Below, piece after piece: positions 53,921 to 64,000 of a stretch of DNA of 64,000 nt (position 1 is the stretch's first letter; each line of letters opens with the position of its first letter). Source of the stretch: Arabidopsis thaliana (taxonomy: Eukaryota; Streptophyta; Magnoliopsida; Brassicales; Brassicaceae); contig NC_003074.8 of NCBI RefSeq assembly GCF_000001735.4, positions 23,195,261 to 23,259,260 on the forward strand. The letters run 5' to 3'. Below the pieces are notes generated by a model. The model saw nothing but the letters and a program-made list of their open reading frames with translations, made no database searches and had not been told where the DNA came from. A program made the translations under genes and the position numbers.

Positions 53921-56900
53921 TCACCGGTTGTTGGCCTTCATAGCAAGCTTCACTAAACGTAGCAATCCCTCCATGTCTTGGAAGTTATAATCAAGGGCGC
54001 TTTTAATAGATATTATACCCTCTCCTTGTTGTTGGGCCTCCCCTGAGTTTTCAATACAAGCTGTTAATGCCACACGTGATTTCCTCGAGGCATCCATTGA
54101 CAGATTTACGTCCTGAGCCTACAAACAGTAGAGAGTAGCTGAGATTAATCAATGGCCTATGTTTATGACTTTCCATTTTAACTGCATCACTTCATCTTCC
54201 ATTCAATTAACAAACTTTATATCTAAGTATAATTGTGGGGAATGAACTTGGAAGAGGCATTAATACACTTACAAATTGAAGCAGACGTAAGAGATTAGAA
54301 CGGTTTTGTGCAGAAATGACGTGGTTCCCAGCAACTAAAGGAGAACTGATGCCCCTTGAGGTACCAACTCTGTCTACTGCTGCTGGATGGTTCACGTTAT
54401 CAACATCCGAGGCAGATGAAGAAGGAGATTCACCTAAAAGGCAGTGACAAGACCATTACAACGGGAAAGACTCAAAGACATGGCCAATAAGGAATTTGGC
54501 TATCTTCGACTAGCTTACCTGGCGGAACCATTTGTAGAGAAGTCTGCAATTCATTTCGATATCTATTAGCACTGGTGTAGGAGGAATTAACCACTCTCAT
54601 ATACGCGACCTCCATGCATTTGTAAGCCAGGGCAGCAGCTCCCATATCTTTAGACTTCTCATACTCATGGGCACAAAATCTATCACGGAAAAAGGTTTCA
54701 GTGCTTACAAATGGAAAAGAAGGAATGAACGACGTTTTTCCTTTATCCTCACAAATGTAAATTACCCGCAAAGATTCGCAGTGCTACTATAAATCTTCAT
54801 AGATTGGACCATTGTTTCTCCTTGTCTAGCACTCTCGTTGCTACTCATCTCCAAAAGAAAAGCACCGTGAAGAAACTTAAGGCAAGCTTGGAAGTAGAGC
54901 TCAATGTGCTCAAGGTTTGATACAGAATTCTGCAGTAACAAGAAACGTAAGACTATGAGAAGCAAATACAAAAGAGAAAGAGACATTACACAGCAACTGA
55001 ATTATGAGACAAACCTTGAGACGGTCAGCTGTATGTTTCAAGTCTTTAGCTTCTTTTAAAGTATTATGGGCGGCCTGCGCAGATGTTATTTCCTTTCGCA
55101 AGGGGCTTGGAGAAGGCTCGCTTTTCCTTCTTATTTGGGCTGTTGCCTTTGTCACATCATCAGCTTGGATATTATTATTTCCAGCTGATGTGCTGCATTT
55201 ATCGACTTTCTTACGGACAGAAAGCATAGAGGAATCCCCTTGGACACCTCTAGATGGTGGCCGTGATGGAGAAGCTAAATCTGCTATATTACTCCTCTCT
55301 GGTATTCTTTCGGAGTCGTGCGGTTTTGGAATGTTTGGTCTCACGATCATATCCGCTCTACTGTCAGGACTACCATCATATATCTTCTTTTCAATATGTC
55401 TCGGACCATCCCGTGAATCAGACCTAATGCTTTGGCTCTTTTCTTTGGACCGAGAAGATGAACCTTTTCCTGACTTCTTTGCCAGGGAATCATTGCTACG
55501 TCGATGATGATCGCTAGACTGTTTTCCTTCACCGAGAATATGATCCAGTTTCCGCGGTAAAGTCTTGTGGCCACCATTTTCAAAATTGGCATCGAGAGAA
55601 GGATCAGCGCGCTCTTTCGCTTTCAAAGATCCTTTATTATCCCAAATATCAAGCACAGAAGACTCATGGGATCCATGTTTATCCTTCATCTGACTCTGCG
55701 ATCTATCACTCCCACCATCATCTTCACCTTCACCATCTGAGAATTTTTTCAAACTACCTGCTGCAAAGACGTTAGCATCATAAGATTCTTCTTTCTTTTT
55801 ACTCACAGATATACGTTTCTCCGGGTTGGAAAGCCTCATAGGTGAGGAAGACACCGACTCAACAGGAGAACATTTAGCTTCGCGGGAGCTGTTTCTGGGT
55901 TTATGAGAATCAGAAATCTTAGAAGAACTTGAGGTTGCCGCGATTGAGTTCTGAACATTTGCATACTCTATTTTCGAATGACTTCTATTTTTCTTTTCCA
56001 ACTTCCCATTGCCTTGTGAATAACTAGGCTCCTTCTCTTCTTTACGAACTCGAGCTTTCTTTCGTTCATGATTTTCGTTCTCACTGTAAATCCTAGAACC
56101 ATGGCTTTCTCTCAGTTTCCTCTTTTTAATCCCCCCAGTGCTATTGCTATTTCCAGTGTCTGAAGCTCCTCCTTCCTCTTTTGGCATTTTGGAGGAGACT
56201 CGGGGCTTTGGCTTTATATCTGCTGACGTGATAGGGACACCACTACTCGAGGTAGGACGTCCATTTCCATATTCAGATTCATCAGGAAACAGAAAACTTT
56301 CGATCTTCATTTTTTTGGCCAGCATAGAACTCTCTAGATCTGTTTTTCTTTTGTTATTCGCCTTCAAGCTCTTCGACTCATCAGAGAGGTGATCCACTGC
56401 TTTTCCTTTCTCTTTCTGTTTATGTATTTGCCTCTCATCCTCGGCCAAGTCGCCAAGTCCCTGCGAATTTTGAATACCATTTCTTGACGATGTTTGGATG
56501 GTCTTGTTAGTTTCTGCAGTTCGAGCACCTTCTTTATCCATTCCATTGTCTATCTTTTTGAAACCCTTTTTCTTCTTCTTTGTGTTGTCATCTCCCTGGG
56601 TAAACTGAGGCTTAGGGCCACTGGGATTACTCTGCATCGAAGCCTGGTTCTCAGGGACAGGGATCTGATACATTGCATACAGTGCTTTCGTTGTTTCATC
56701 TTCAGGAACATTGCAATAGTTCACTCCAGGCCTAAAACGCACATTATCACAAATAAAATCAATTTCTCTTTAGTTCCTCATCCCGAAAAAAGTAGGACCA
56801 ATAACACAGAGAAACAAACACACGTTATGCCAACCACCTCATATAGCACACCAACAAAATAACAGGACCAATAATAGAGAAGTTGAAAAGACTCACAGCC

Positions 56901-59550
56901 AATTAAGCATTGTGCACATCCATTTCTCAGGAAGGTCTTCTGGGAAGACGCCAAAAGGAAGAAGCCGCCACTTTCCACATTTGTCACAAGCAACCCAATG
57001 TTCTTGTATGATCACGGGATTTGCTTTCGGAAGAGAAGCATCAGAACCAAGTTTTCTCAACATGGGTTCAGGACCAACGTTCTGAGGTTCTACTAGCGGC
57101 AAGCTCGATTTTTCAGGCATATCTTCTAAGGGCGGAAGTCCCTTTTCTGAAATCCGCAAATCTTTTACGTCTTGTTCCTCTTCTTCTTCAGAGTCCCCTA
57201 TGTCTCCAAAAAAGTCTTTGTAAGTGTCCTCGGCTTTTTTGCTATCACTTTGTGGTTTCACGGCTACCACTTCCTTCTTCTCAGCTTGACCATTCAGCTT
57301 AGTCTCAAAAACAACAGAGGTTTGCTGTTCCTTGAACTTTGATGAAGACGGTGGCTCCTGTTCTATCTGGTCATACTTCTGCTTTCTAAGAGGATGTTCT
57401 AGCTCCACTTTATGACCACTTTTCGCCTTTGATGCACTCGATTCCTTTTTGACTGAATCAGAAGCTTTGCTGCCTTTGTATTTGCCAACTTTCCTTGGGT
57501 ATCCTGAAGCCTCATTATCACCAAGTTTAGCCTTTTTATCTTCACGAACACTTCCAGCAGAAATAGTCTTTGGATTCTCATGATGCGCCCCAAGATCTTT
57601 ATGACGAGTTAGACCCCACAACCTTCTGTCGACATCACCCACCATTTCGCCCCTAACAGTGCCATTGTAGTTTTCCTTGGATGCATCAAATAATTTACTA
57701 CTGGCTGTTTCTTTCTCCGCAAATGTAGGATATAATGTGTTTGTTTCCATTGACTCCTTGGTAATGGCATCAGTTGAATCAAACAGGCCCTTCTTACTGC
57801 GGACATTTGTCTCAGCAGAAAAGCTGCTCCTCTCCACCATCTTTTTTTTCTTCTCTACTGATGGTTTCTCTCCAGACTTCTGAGGTTCCAAACCGTATGC
57901 CATAGCAGAAGAACTCGCAGTGAAAAGCCTGGATGGAGATGTATACTTATATCCCTTTTCGGATTTTTCCCTTTCAATGAATCGAATCAGATCCTCAGAG
58001 AGAGGAGATAGGAACTGACAATGATCCACAGGAAGTGAAGTCATTACCTGCATATAAGAATATATCAACTCGATAAGCATCTTAAAACAAAGGAAACTGT
58101 TTCAGTATTGTGAAACAAAACAAAGGAAAATCTCACATTAAGAATACTGGTGGGAGACTCCGTTGGAGAATAACCCTGAGGCTCCTCATTCATCCCTTCA
58201 CTACCTGAAAGACTATTGTTATCTAAGGACAAAGAAGGTGACACATCAAGTCCAAGGCCACTGTATATTGCAGCAGCATTCTTTTCGGTAGATAAACCAT
58301 CTGGTACCATCTTTATCCGAAGCTTCAGAGAATTCTGCTTACTGAAGACACAAGGTTTCTTAGTTGCAGATTCCATTCTGGCACTGGAACTAGGTTTCTT
58401 AGATTTCACTGATTTTTTGGGGTTTCCAGAGGAAGCAAGACCAGATTTTGCCTTTTTAGGAACACTAGACGAAGCTGCATTGCCACTCTGGGACTGAAAG
58501 AAGAAAAAAGGTAAGAGATTAAACATTACAGCATTGACAAAGAGAAAAGTGTAGACAATGAGAAAAATATACCTCCCCTAGTAAGTTGTTTGGAGATCTA
58601 GTCCCTGTAGAACTCTGAGGTTTTGCTGGTGTCTTCGGGTGAGACCAAACAGGAGAACGTTGATAAGTTGGCAAGAAAGAGCCATAGCCACCATATTTCG
58701 CCCCTGTAATCAAATTCAAAGGACTAGTTTCACACTTTGTGGACCAACCAAGAAGAAGAGTTTCTGCCACAACATCAACATACCAAGATTCTCAGCTGAA
58801 ACACCGCCCTCAAAGTCTTTCTGGAAGTGTCCAAGGATGTGTTGAAGCTTCTCATCCTTCAAAATAAACAAGAGAAAAATACAGTCGATAAACGAAACAT
58901 AGATTACTTCTCTGAAAACAACTTCTAGGCTCTTAGGTGAAAATGATTTAACGAAACTTGTTTTTCGATACTACAGAGGCGAATCCAAAAAGCCTTTTAA
59001 AATGTTTACAAACACTTTTTTCAGTAAAACTGTTACCGATAAGATGAAACTTGTCCATACAATCTCTGTAAAAAAACCATCGAATCGAAACTAAACACGC
59101 GGCAATCGGAGAATAAAGAGTTCCAAATGGAAGGTCGATAAGCCTTCAAATAGGATAACAACTTGACCAATCTACGATGCGCAATTAACATGGTGTTCGG
59201 TTGCACTTAAATCATAATGAAATTACCTAACAAAATCATCTATAACATTTAAACACATACCATATAAACTGCATACACATATACCTAAAGGTCCAAAAGT
59301 AAATATCTATATATCCCTACCAAACTGATGCAATCTAATATCAAAGAGACTGAAGTAAGACAACACAGCAACATCAACACTTGCACAATTCAAAATCCAA
59401 TTCTCAAAAAAGATAGAAAACTCGTAGAGCAGCTGAGAAGGAGGTGCTCACAATGTAAGAGAGATCGTTATCAGGGTCTATGCTTCCAGCGTATTCGTTA
59501 GTAATATTGTAAGAGCAAGCCTCTCCTTCTTCAAGTTCAGACTCCTCCAT
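53921..59550 (-). CDS. Large CW-type zinc-finger protein (At3g62900 type)
   Basis: Ten coding exons (59550-59452, 58856-58784, 58703-58573, 58493-58137, 58047-56897, 56731-55015, 54929-54766, 54679-54519, 54433-54273, 54118-53921) join to about 1403 residues. The one recognisable domain is a CW zinc finger at about 571-610: WVACDKCGKWRLLP, then KWMCTMLNW and NYC, with Cys574, 577, 598 and 610 as ligands. CW domains read histone H3 lysine 4 methylation. The rest is long, charged, Ser/Lys-rich and probably disordered, with nuclear-localisation-like clusters (KKKKKGFKK, EKKKKM), and a conserved helical C-terminal region (HIELYFQACLKFLHGA, YEKSKDMGAAALAYKCMEVAYMRVV). I expect a nuclear chromatin protein; its complex is unknown. 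The start MEESELEEGEAC sits in a good context. Confidence 0.92.
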
Positions 59551-60748
59551 AACTATATATTCGATCTTAACCTCAAAACCCTAGACTTAACCCTAGGCCC
59601 TTTCTAACATTGCAATCAACAGACCCTCAAAATCAATCAAGGTACACAAATCCTCCTAAAAATCAACCCCAGCGATCAACGGAACAGTGAAACCCAACCC
59701 CAAATCGTTTGATGTATTAGCCCTAGCTTGATCAAATTAGAAATCGGATCAGCGAATACAACAGACAAAGTAAGAAACACAGAAAGTGGAAAATTGCAAT
59801 TGAGTATCGACGAATTCAATTGAAGGAAACAATCCGATCGAATGAAAGCAGAATTGAGTTTTCCCGATTTCCTCCGCCGAATGATCAAAAAATGTGTTTC
59901 GATCTCTTTCGATGGGTAAATCAATTAAGTACAAGCCACCACCCCCAAAGCCAAAGGCCCAAACCAATTAAGAAATCGTACAATCTCCCGGGTTTTGGTA
60001 TAGGGCAGCCGCGGTTTGTTTGTTTTTTAATTTACTTTATCCATTTTTTCTTCTCTACGTGTAAGAAAAATGAGGGACAATAATAATAAATGATTTTTTC
60101 ACCTTTAATTTTACTTTTATGACCGCGAGATAAATCGCTATACCTTGCGTCTCGGTTTCACTAGCTTTGCGGTGGTCTGAACTATACAAGGTGCGTGATA
60201 GAGTTATGATGGCGCGTGTTTTAAACTCAGTTTTTTCTGTTATTTTTTTTTATATTTTTTCTGTTAATATTTTCATATACTTGTCATTCACTACATTAGT
60301 AGTAATTAAAATTTTGTGAGATGAAAGACTGCTACCAATGTAACGAAATTTTATAAAGTAAATGTAAATGTACCCACATTCTCATTGATTTCGACATCTT
60401 AATTCCATTTACTATGCATTTATGTGATATAATTACAAGATATTCAATATTCATGTCAATCTATATTTATTACGGTATATTATATTTTTTTGATTAAAAA
60501 AATGCAACAATTTTAGTTACATATCAAAAACACAAAGAAATTGGTTATATAGCAACTAATTTTGTTAATACCAACTCAAAATTAAAAAAAATTAGTTGAT
60601 AATATTATCATAATTATAAAGTATGTGTCGTTAATATGGCATTATGAGAAAATATATTTTCATTTTAAATAGTAGAGAGTGTCTCAGAGAGTAAAATGGA
60701 ACCTAATTCGTCTTTCCATAGTTGCCATTATTTTTATTTGTAGACTTA

Positions 60749-60986
60749 GAGCATCATTATCCATGGGTTCTAAGAAAAATTTAGATAATTTCTTAAAATA
60801 TTAGATAAAATAAAATATGAATAAAAAATAAAAAAAAAAGGTTTTTAGAAGAGTAAAATTAGTTCTTAAATAAGAGATTTTTGATACACTCTGTCTTCCA
60901 CTTAAAAATTCCCTAATATTTAATTATTATATTCTACATCAAAAATGTTAAGAATTTTGTCTAAGAACTCATCAATAAGGATGATC
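60749..60986. mobile_element. Small inverted-repeat element (MITE-like)
   Basis: 238 bases with imperfect terminal inverted repeats: GAGCATCATTATCCATGGGT at the left matches the reverse complement of the right end, GATCATCCTTATTGATGAGT; about 21 of 27 positions agree. The element is flanked by TTA on both sides (60746-60748 and 60987-60989), the three-base target type of PIF/Harbinger-derived MITEs. It has no coding capacity. Family assignment is tentative. Confidence 0.6.
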
Positions 60987-61594
60987 TTAAAGCATCATTA
61001 TTGGCAGTAGTCTTAGGATAGTTCTTATGAATATATATAATTAATTTTAAAAATTTTGATGTTAAGAGTTTGGTTAAAAGATTAAAATTTTGGTAATAAG
61101 CAATGGTGGGTTCTTAAGAAAAAAAAAAATATATGCAATTTCCACATTTTCTAGCATGTGAATCTCTGCAAGAATAGTTCGTTTATGAGAGAGCCTAAAA
61201 TCAACACTCACAAGTGTCTTTTGTATCCAAATCTGGACAGACAAACCAAAAAAAAAATGACATGCAAATTGAGATATATTTAAACAAAATAATTTAAGAT
61301 GAAAAATTAACAAGAAGATCATCTCTTAACAGAGAAAAATAACGTATAATTAAAATGCGAATTGACATAAAATGAAACAAAATATCTATGGGGAATTGAC
61401 AAAAATAGCACCAAAAAAAAATATCTTTCAAAATTAGCACAACATTTCTAATTTCACAAATAGCACTATAAACTTCAATTAAACTTAATTAAAATATAAG
61501 ATAGAAAATAAAAATGAGAGCAAATACTAATCTAATATTAAATTGAATCATTTTTTTTTAAATAGTGAAAATATATAAAAATATTACTACCTAC

Positions 61595-61649
61595 CTTCTT
61601 TAGAACAAAGAGGATCTCTAACAGGAACTTTGACTCCATAATTGCCCAT
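61595..61649 (-). pseudogene. Orphan first-exon-like fragment, source gene unknown
   Basis: On the reverse strand, a leader-like stretch with a telo-box-like AACCCTAAATTT and CT repeats precedes ATGGGCAATTATGG, reading MGNYGVKVPVRDPLCSKE and then a good donor (GAAG followed by GTAGGTAG). No continuing exon is visible downstream. It looks like a captured or duplicated 5' end of a gene rather than an active gene. It lies close to transposon-like DNA. Confidence 0.4.
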
Positions 61650-62400
61650 GGTTAACTGAGAGAGAGAGTGAACTGGAGAAGAAAAATTTAGGGTTAGCAT
61701 CAGGGATGAGAGACTCTCATTAATTCAGGGTTGCCATATGTTCTCTTATTTATTGTTGTTGTGAATTATTTACTACATTGTCATCTGTTTTTTGATTGAT
61801 GCTGTGAAAATCATAATGTTTCTCATGTCAAAAATTCTGCTACTAATGACACCAAAGCTTATTATCTTTTGTGCCTCTTCAAGACTCTTATGAAATTCTC
61901 AGAACTAGTTGTTGCATACGGTTAAACAAAGGGCTTGTTCTTTGTACCTCTGCAGTTTTCAGATTATGGTCAGATTAGGCTTCAGACTTGCAGGATGTTT
62001 GCTTAGTGCCAAACTTTGAATTCCATAAAAACTGCAGAGAGGATTCGTCTCTGTTTTCTTTAAGTTTGACTCCATTTCCTTTAACATTTTTTTGCATAAC
62101 ATCTTTATTTAATTTACAACATTTTGAAATAGTTGTCAAATGTTTTCCGCAAAAGTAATAACTCTCAAAAATCTTGTTTTTTAAAAAGGTTTGAATATAT
62201 AAATATGAATTGGTTGATAAATATGTTTTTCCAGTATTTCAGTGTGGCTAACTCGGTTTGGCCTTGGTCCCATCAGGTATGCCCATCAATATTTGCTAAA
62301 TTGCATTATCATATGCTTAGCTATATATGAATGAATAAAAGTCTTATAATTATGATGTGTGTACAACTACAAAGTTTTCCTTGGAGTATAGTTTGAGGAT

Positions 62401-64000
62401 TTATCCAGAAGTAGCAGAAGAAGCAGCTACAGACTCGGAGAGTTCTTCCATGAGTTCCTTTTGCTCCAAAGCAGCACAAGCCTGCAATAAGAATAATGCA
62501 AACATTCTTCAAGATTCACATTAACTAATACAAACGTAAGAAAAAGTTTAAGGTTTAGTGTTTAGGACCTGCACTGCGTCCTCTAAAGCACCGTCAAGAA
62601 ATGTTGTAAGCGCAAAGTTCATCTTTAGCCTATGATCAGTCACTCTACTGTCCTGTAATTTTCAGACATCATAAGCAAAACAGAATCCATCAAGTTTTCA
62701 AAGCAAGGCTCTGGATCCGTGTATTACCTTATAATTGTATGTTCTTATCTTTTCTGAACGAGCTCCAGTCCCAACCTGTTTCCGCAAGAATCGACATAGA
62801 GCAGAATAAGATGAATATTTGATGATGACCTTGAGTTTAGAAAGACTATGGGGATAATAAAATGAAGTGGACCTGAGATTTCCTTTCATTCCTTATCTTC
62901 TCTTGTTGTTCCCTTACTTTTATTTCATACCTATATATAGACATATAATGTTTCAACAAAAAAAGACTAAGGTGGGACTTGATAGAGGAGAAGAAGAGTA
63001 GAGAGTTTGCTCCTTGAATGTTGCTTACAGTTTTGCTCGCAGAAGCTGGAAAGCACGCGCCTTATTCCTAATCTGGGTCCTTTCTTCTGTACAGAAAATG
63101 CGAATACCTGACGGTTTGTGGAATAGATCTATAGCCGTCTCCACCTTGTTCACATTTTGGCCTGCACCAAGACCTCTTTTCAGTATTATTAGCAAGTGAA
63201 ATGTGAGAGAAACAGAAAGCGAATTTCTTTAGCATAACCTCCAGCGCCGCCAGATCTTGCAGATGTAAGTTCAATGTCCTTTGGGTCAATCACCACTTCC
63301 ACTTCATCAGCCTAAAATGACAAAAAAAACAAAGCAGAGATGACAGTTTTGGACTGGTTACCAATTATCAATCAGAATATCGAAAAATGGAACATGCGAA
63401 AGCTAGTTTACCTCTGGCATGATGGCTACAGTTGCTGTAGAAGTGTGTACACGACCCTGTGTTTCTGTTTGAGGAACACGCTGGACTCGATGAACACCAG
63501 ATTCATACTTGAGCTTGCTATAGACACGATTTCCTTTAATCTCCATCACACACGTCTTGTAACCTCCATGTTCAGCCTTATAAAAGTAGGAAGATTAAAA
63601 AGCTATACTGGTGAGAACATGTCTCTAAGTTGTTATGCTCTACTGCCATTTTCATTACACACTCCTTAAATGCCAAAACAAAACACAGAGAGCATCTCAC
63701 CTCTGAGCATGAAACCATTGAAAACTTCCAAGAGCTGCGCTCGCTGTACCTCTGATACATCCGCACCTGCAAGCAAAAGAATAATGCAAAGCATACTGAT
63801 TCATGGTAGGATCTGAAGTTTTTAATTATTGCACTTGCTTCTCTTAGCCATGAAATATAGGAACAATAAAATTTGAAAGTTTTTTAAGAAATAAGACTGA
63901 AACAAAACGGTGAACTATCGGAAGGCATTAAAATCAGATAGAGGATCAGAAGAAATCAAGGAAAGCATGTACCTACAAGGTCACCAGTCCAAATTGCAGC
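62401..64000 (-). CDS. APG3: Chloroplast peptide chain release factor 1 (APG3/prfA type), C-terminal part
   Basis: Nine exons in the window (64000-63977, 63766-63701, 63576-63412, 63311-63239, 63161-63029, 62930-62873, 62775-62728, 62652-62569, 62481-62401) join in frame to the last 243 residues. The 5' part lies beyond the window. It holds [37 protein letters not shown] with the stop-codon recognition tripeptide (PQT where bacterial RF1 has PAT), and the peptidyl-transferase motif GGQ, split by an intron, in [19 protein letters not shown] and the [17 protein letters not shown] end are typical of RF1. It releases chloroplast proteins at UAA and UAG; mutants are pale and seedling-lethal. The first donor shown (CTT followed by GTAGGT) was chosen to keep GDLVRMYQ. 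Confidence 0.94.

Larger units (their letters stand above)
59551..62400. other. Intergenic with transposon remnants and a gene fragment
   Basis: The CW gene leader and promoter lie at the low end (to about 60000). Then comes AT-rich DNA with a small inverted-repeat element (60749-60986), at least two more partial ends like it (near 60990 and 61094), a segment with GACAAAAATAGCACC near 61397 that resembles common Brassicaceae repeat ends, and an orphan first-exon-like piece at 61595-61649. Confidence 0.5.

Overview
This is a nuclear plant window, and its gene set and order match Arabidopsis thaliana (lower arm of chromosome 3, about the At3g62700 to At3g62910 interval) or a very close relative. 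I recognised this from the translated proteins, which reassemble to the lengths I remember for the Arabidopsis family members: 460 aa XXT1, 445 aa UXS2, 425 aa ATG18a, 355 aa DRB4, 573 aa PPR. Locus names are from memory, not from a search. All exon joins were placed by hand from GT-AG (or other) splice signals and an unbroken frame, so single ends may be off by a base.

Layout. 1-0.5 kb: 5' end of an ABCC transporter (-). 2.5-5.3 kb: GH3 glycosidase (-). 6.1-7.4 kb: xyloglucan xylosyltransferase XXT1 (+). 8.3-12.3 kb: a decayed, 5'-truncated LINE (-) with an 18-bp target duplication. 12.7-14.2 kb: ferritin-like desiccation protein (-). 15.4 kb: tRNA-Gly(CCC) (+). 16.2-21.6 kb: tandem beta-glucosidases BGLU7 and BGLU8 (+). 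22.2-23.0 kb: GSTF13 (-). 23.6-25.9 kb: ATG18a (-). 26.8-27.7 kb: C2-domain protein with an octapeptide repeat (-). 28.1-29.0 kb: complex I 15-kDa subunit (-). 30.5-31.9 kb: DRB4 (-). 32.5-32.9 kb: LYR protein (+). 34.5-35.1 kb: invertase/pectin methylesterase inhibitor (+). 37.3-40.1 kb: UXS2 (+). 40.5-41.4 kb: SmD2 (-). 41.9-43.9 kb: doubled NYN/zinc-finger protein (-). 44.3-46.9 kb: monoacylglycerol-lipase-like hydrolase (-). 47.6-49.0 kb: RPL7a (-). 49.8-50.7 kb: OEP16-4 (-). 50.9-52.7 kb: DYW-class PPR protein (+). 53.9-59.6 kb: CW zinc-finger protein (-). 62.4-64 kb: 3' half of chloroplast release factor 1, APG3 (-).

The genes do not form a single pathway. There is a loose cell-wall theme: UXS2 makes UDP-xylose and XXT1 uses it, and the GH3, GH1 and PMEI genes also act on glycans. 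The rest are housekeeping (ribosome, spliceosome, complex I, autophagy, chloroplast translation) and RNA-related genes.

The most interesting signals are structural. (1) DRB4 and the NYN/zinc-finger gene each carry, just upstream, a degenerate copy of the promoter, first exon and splice donor of the next gene downstream (complex I subunit and SmD2 respectively), so each sits between two copies of its neighbour's 5' region. (2) UXS2 has a textbook U12-type AT-AC intron. (3) Three introns need GC donors (DRB4, PPR, NYN gene). (4) One part of BGLU7 and BGLU8 is almost identical even in introns, as expected from gene conversion. I see no CRISPR, operon or prokaryote-like system, and nothing I would call a wholly new biochemical system.
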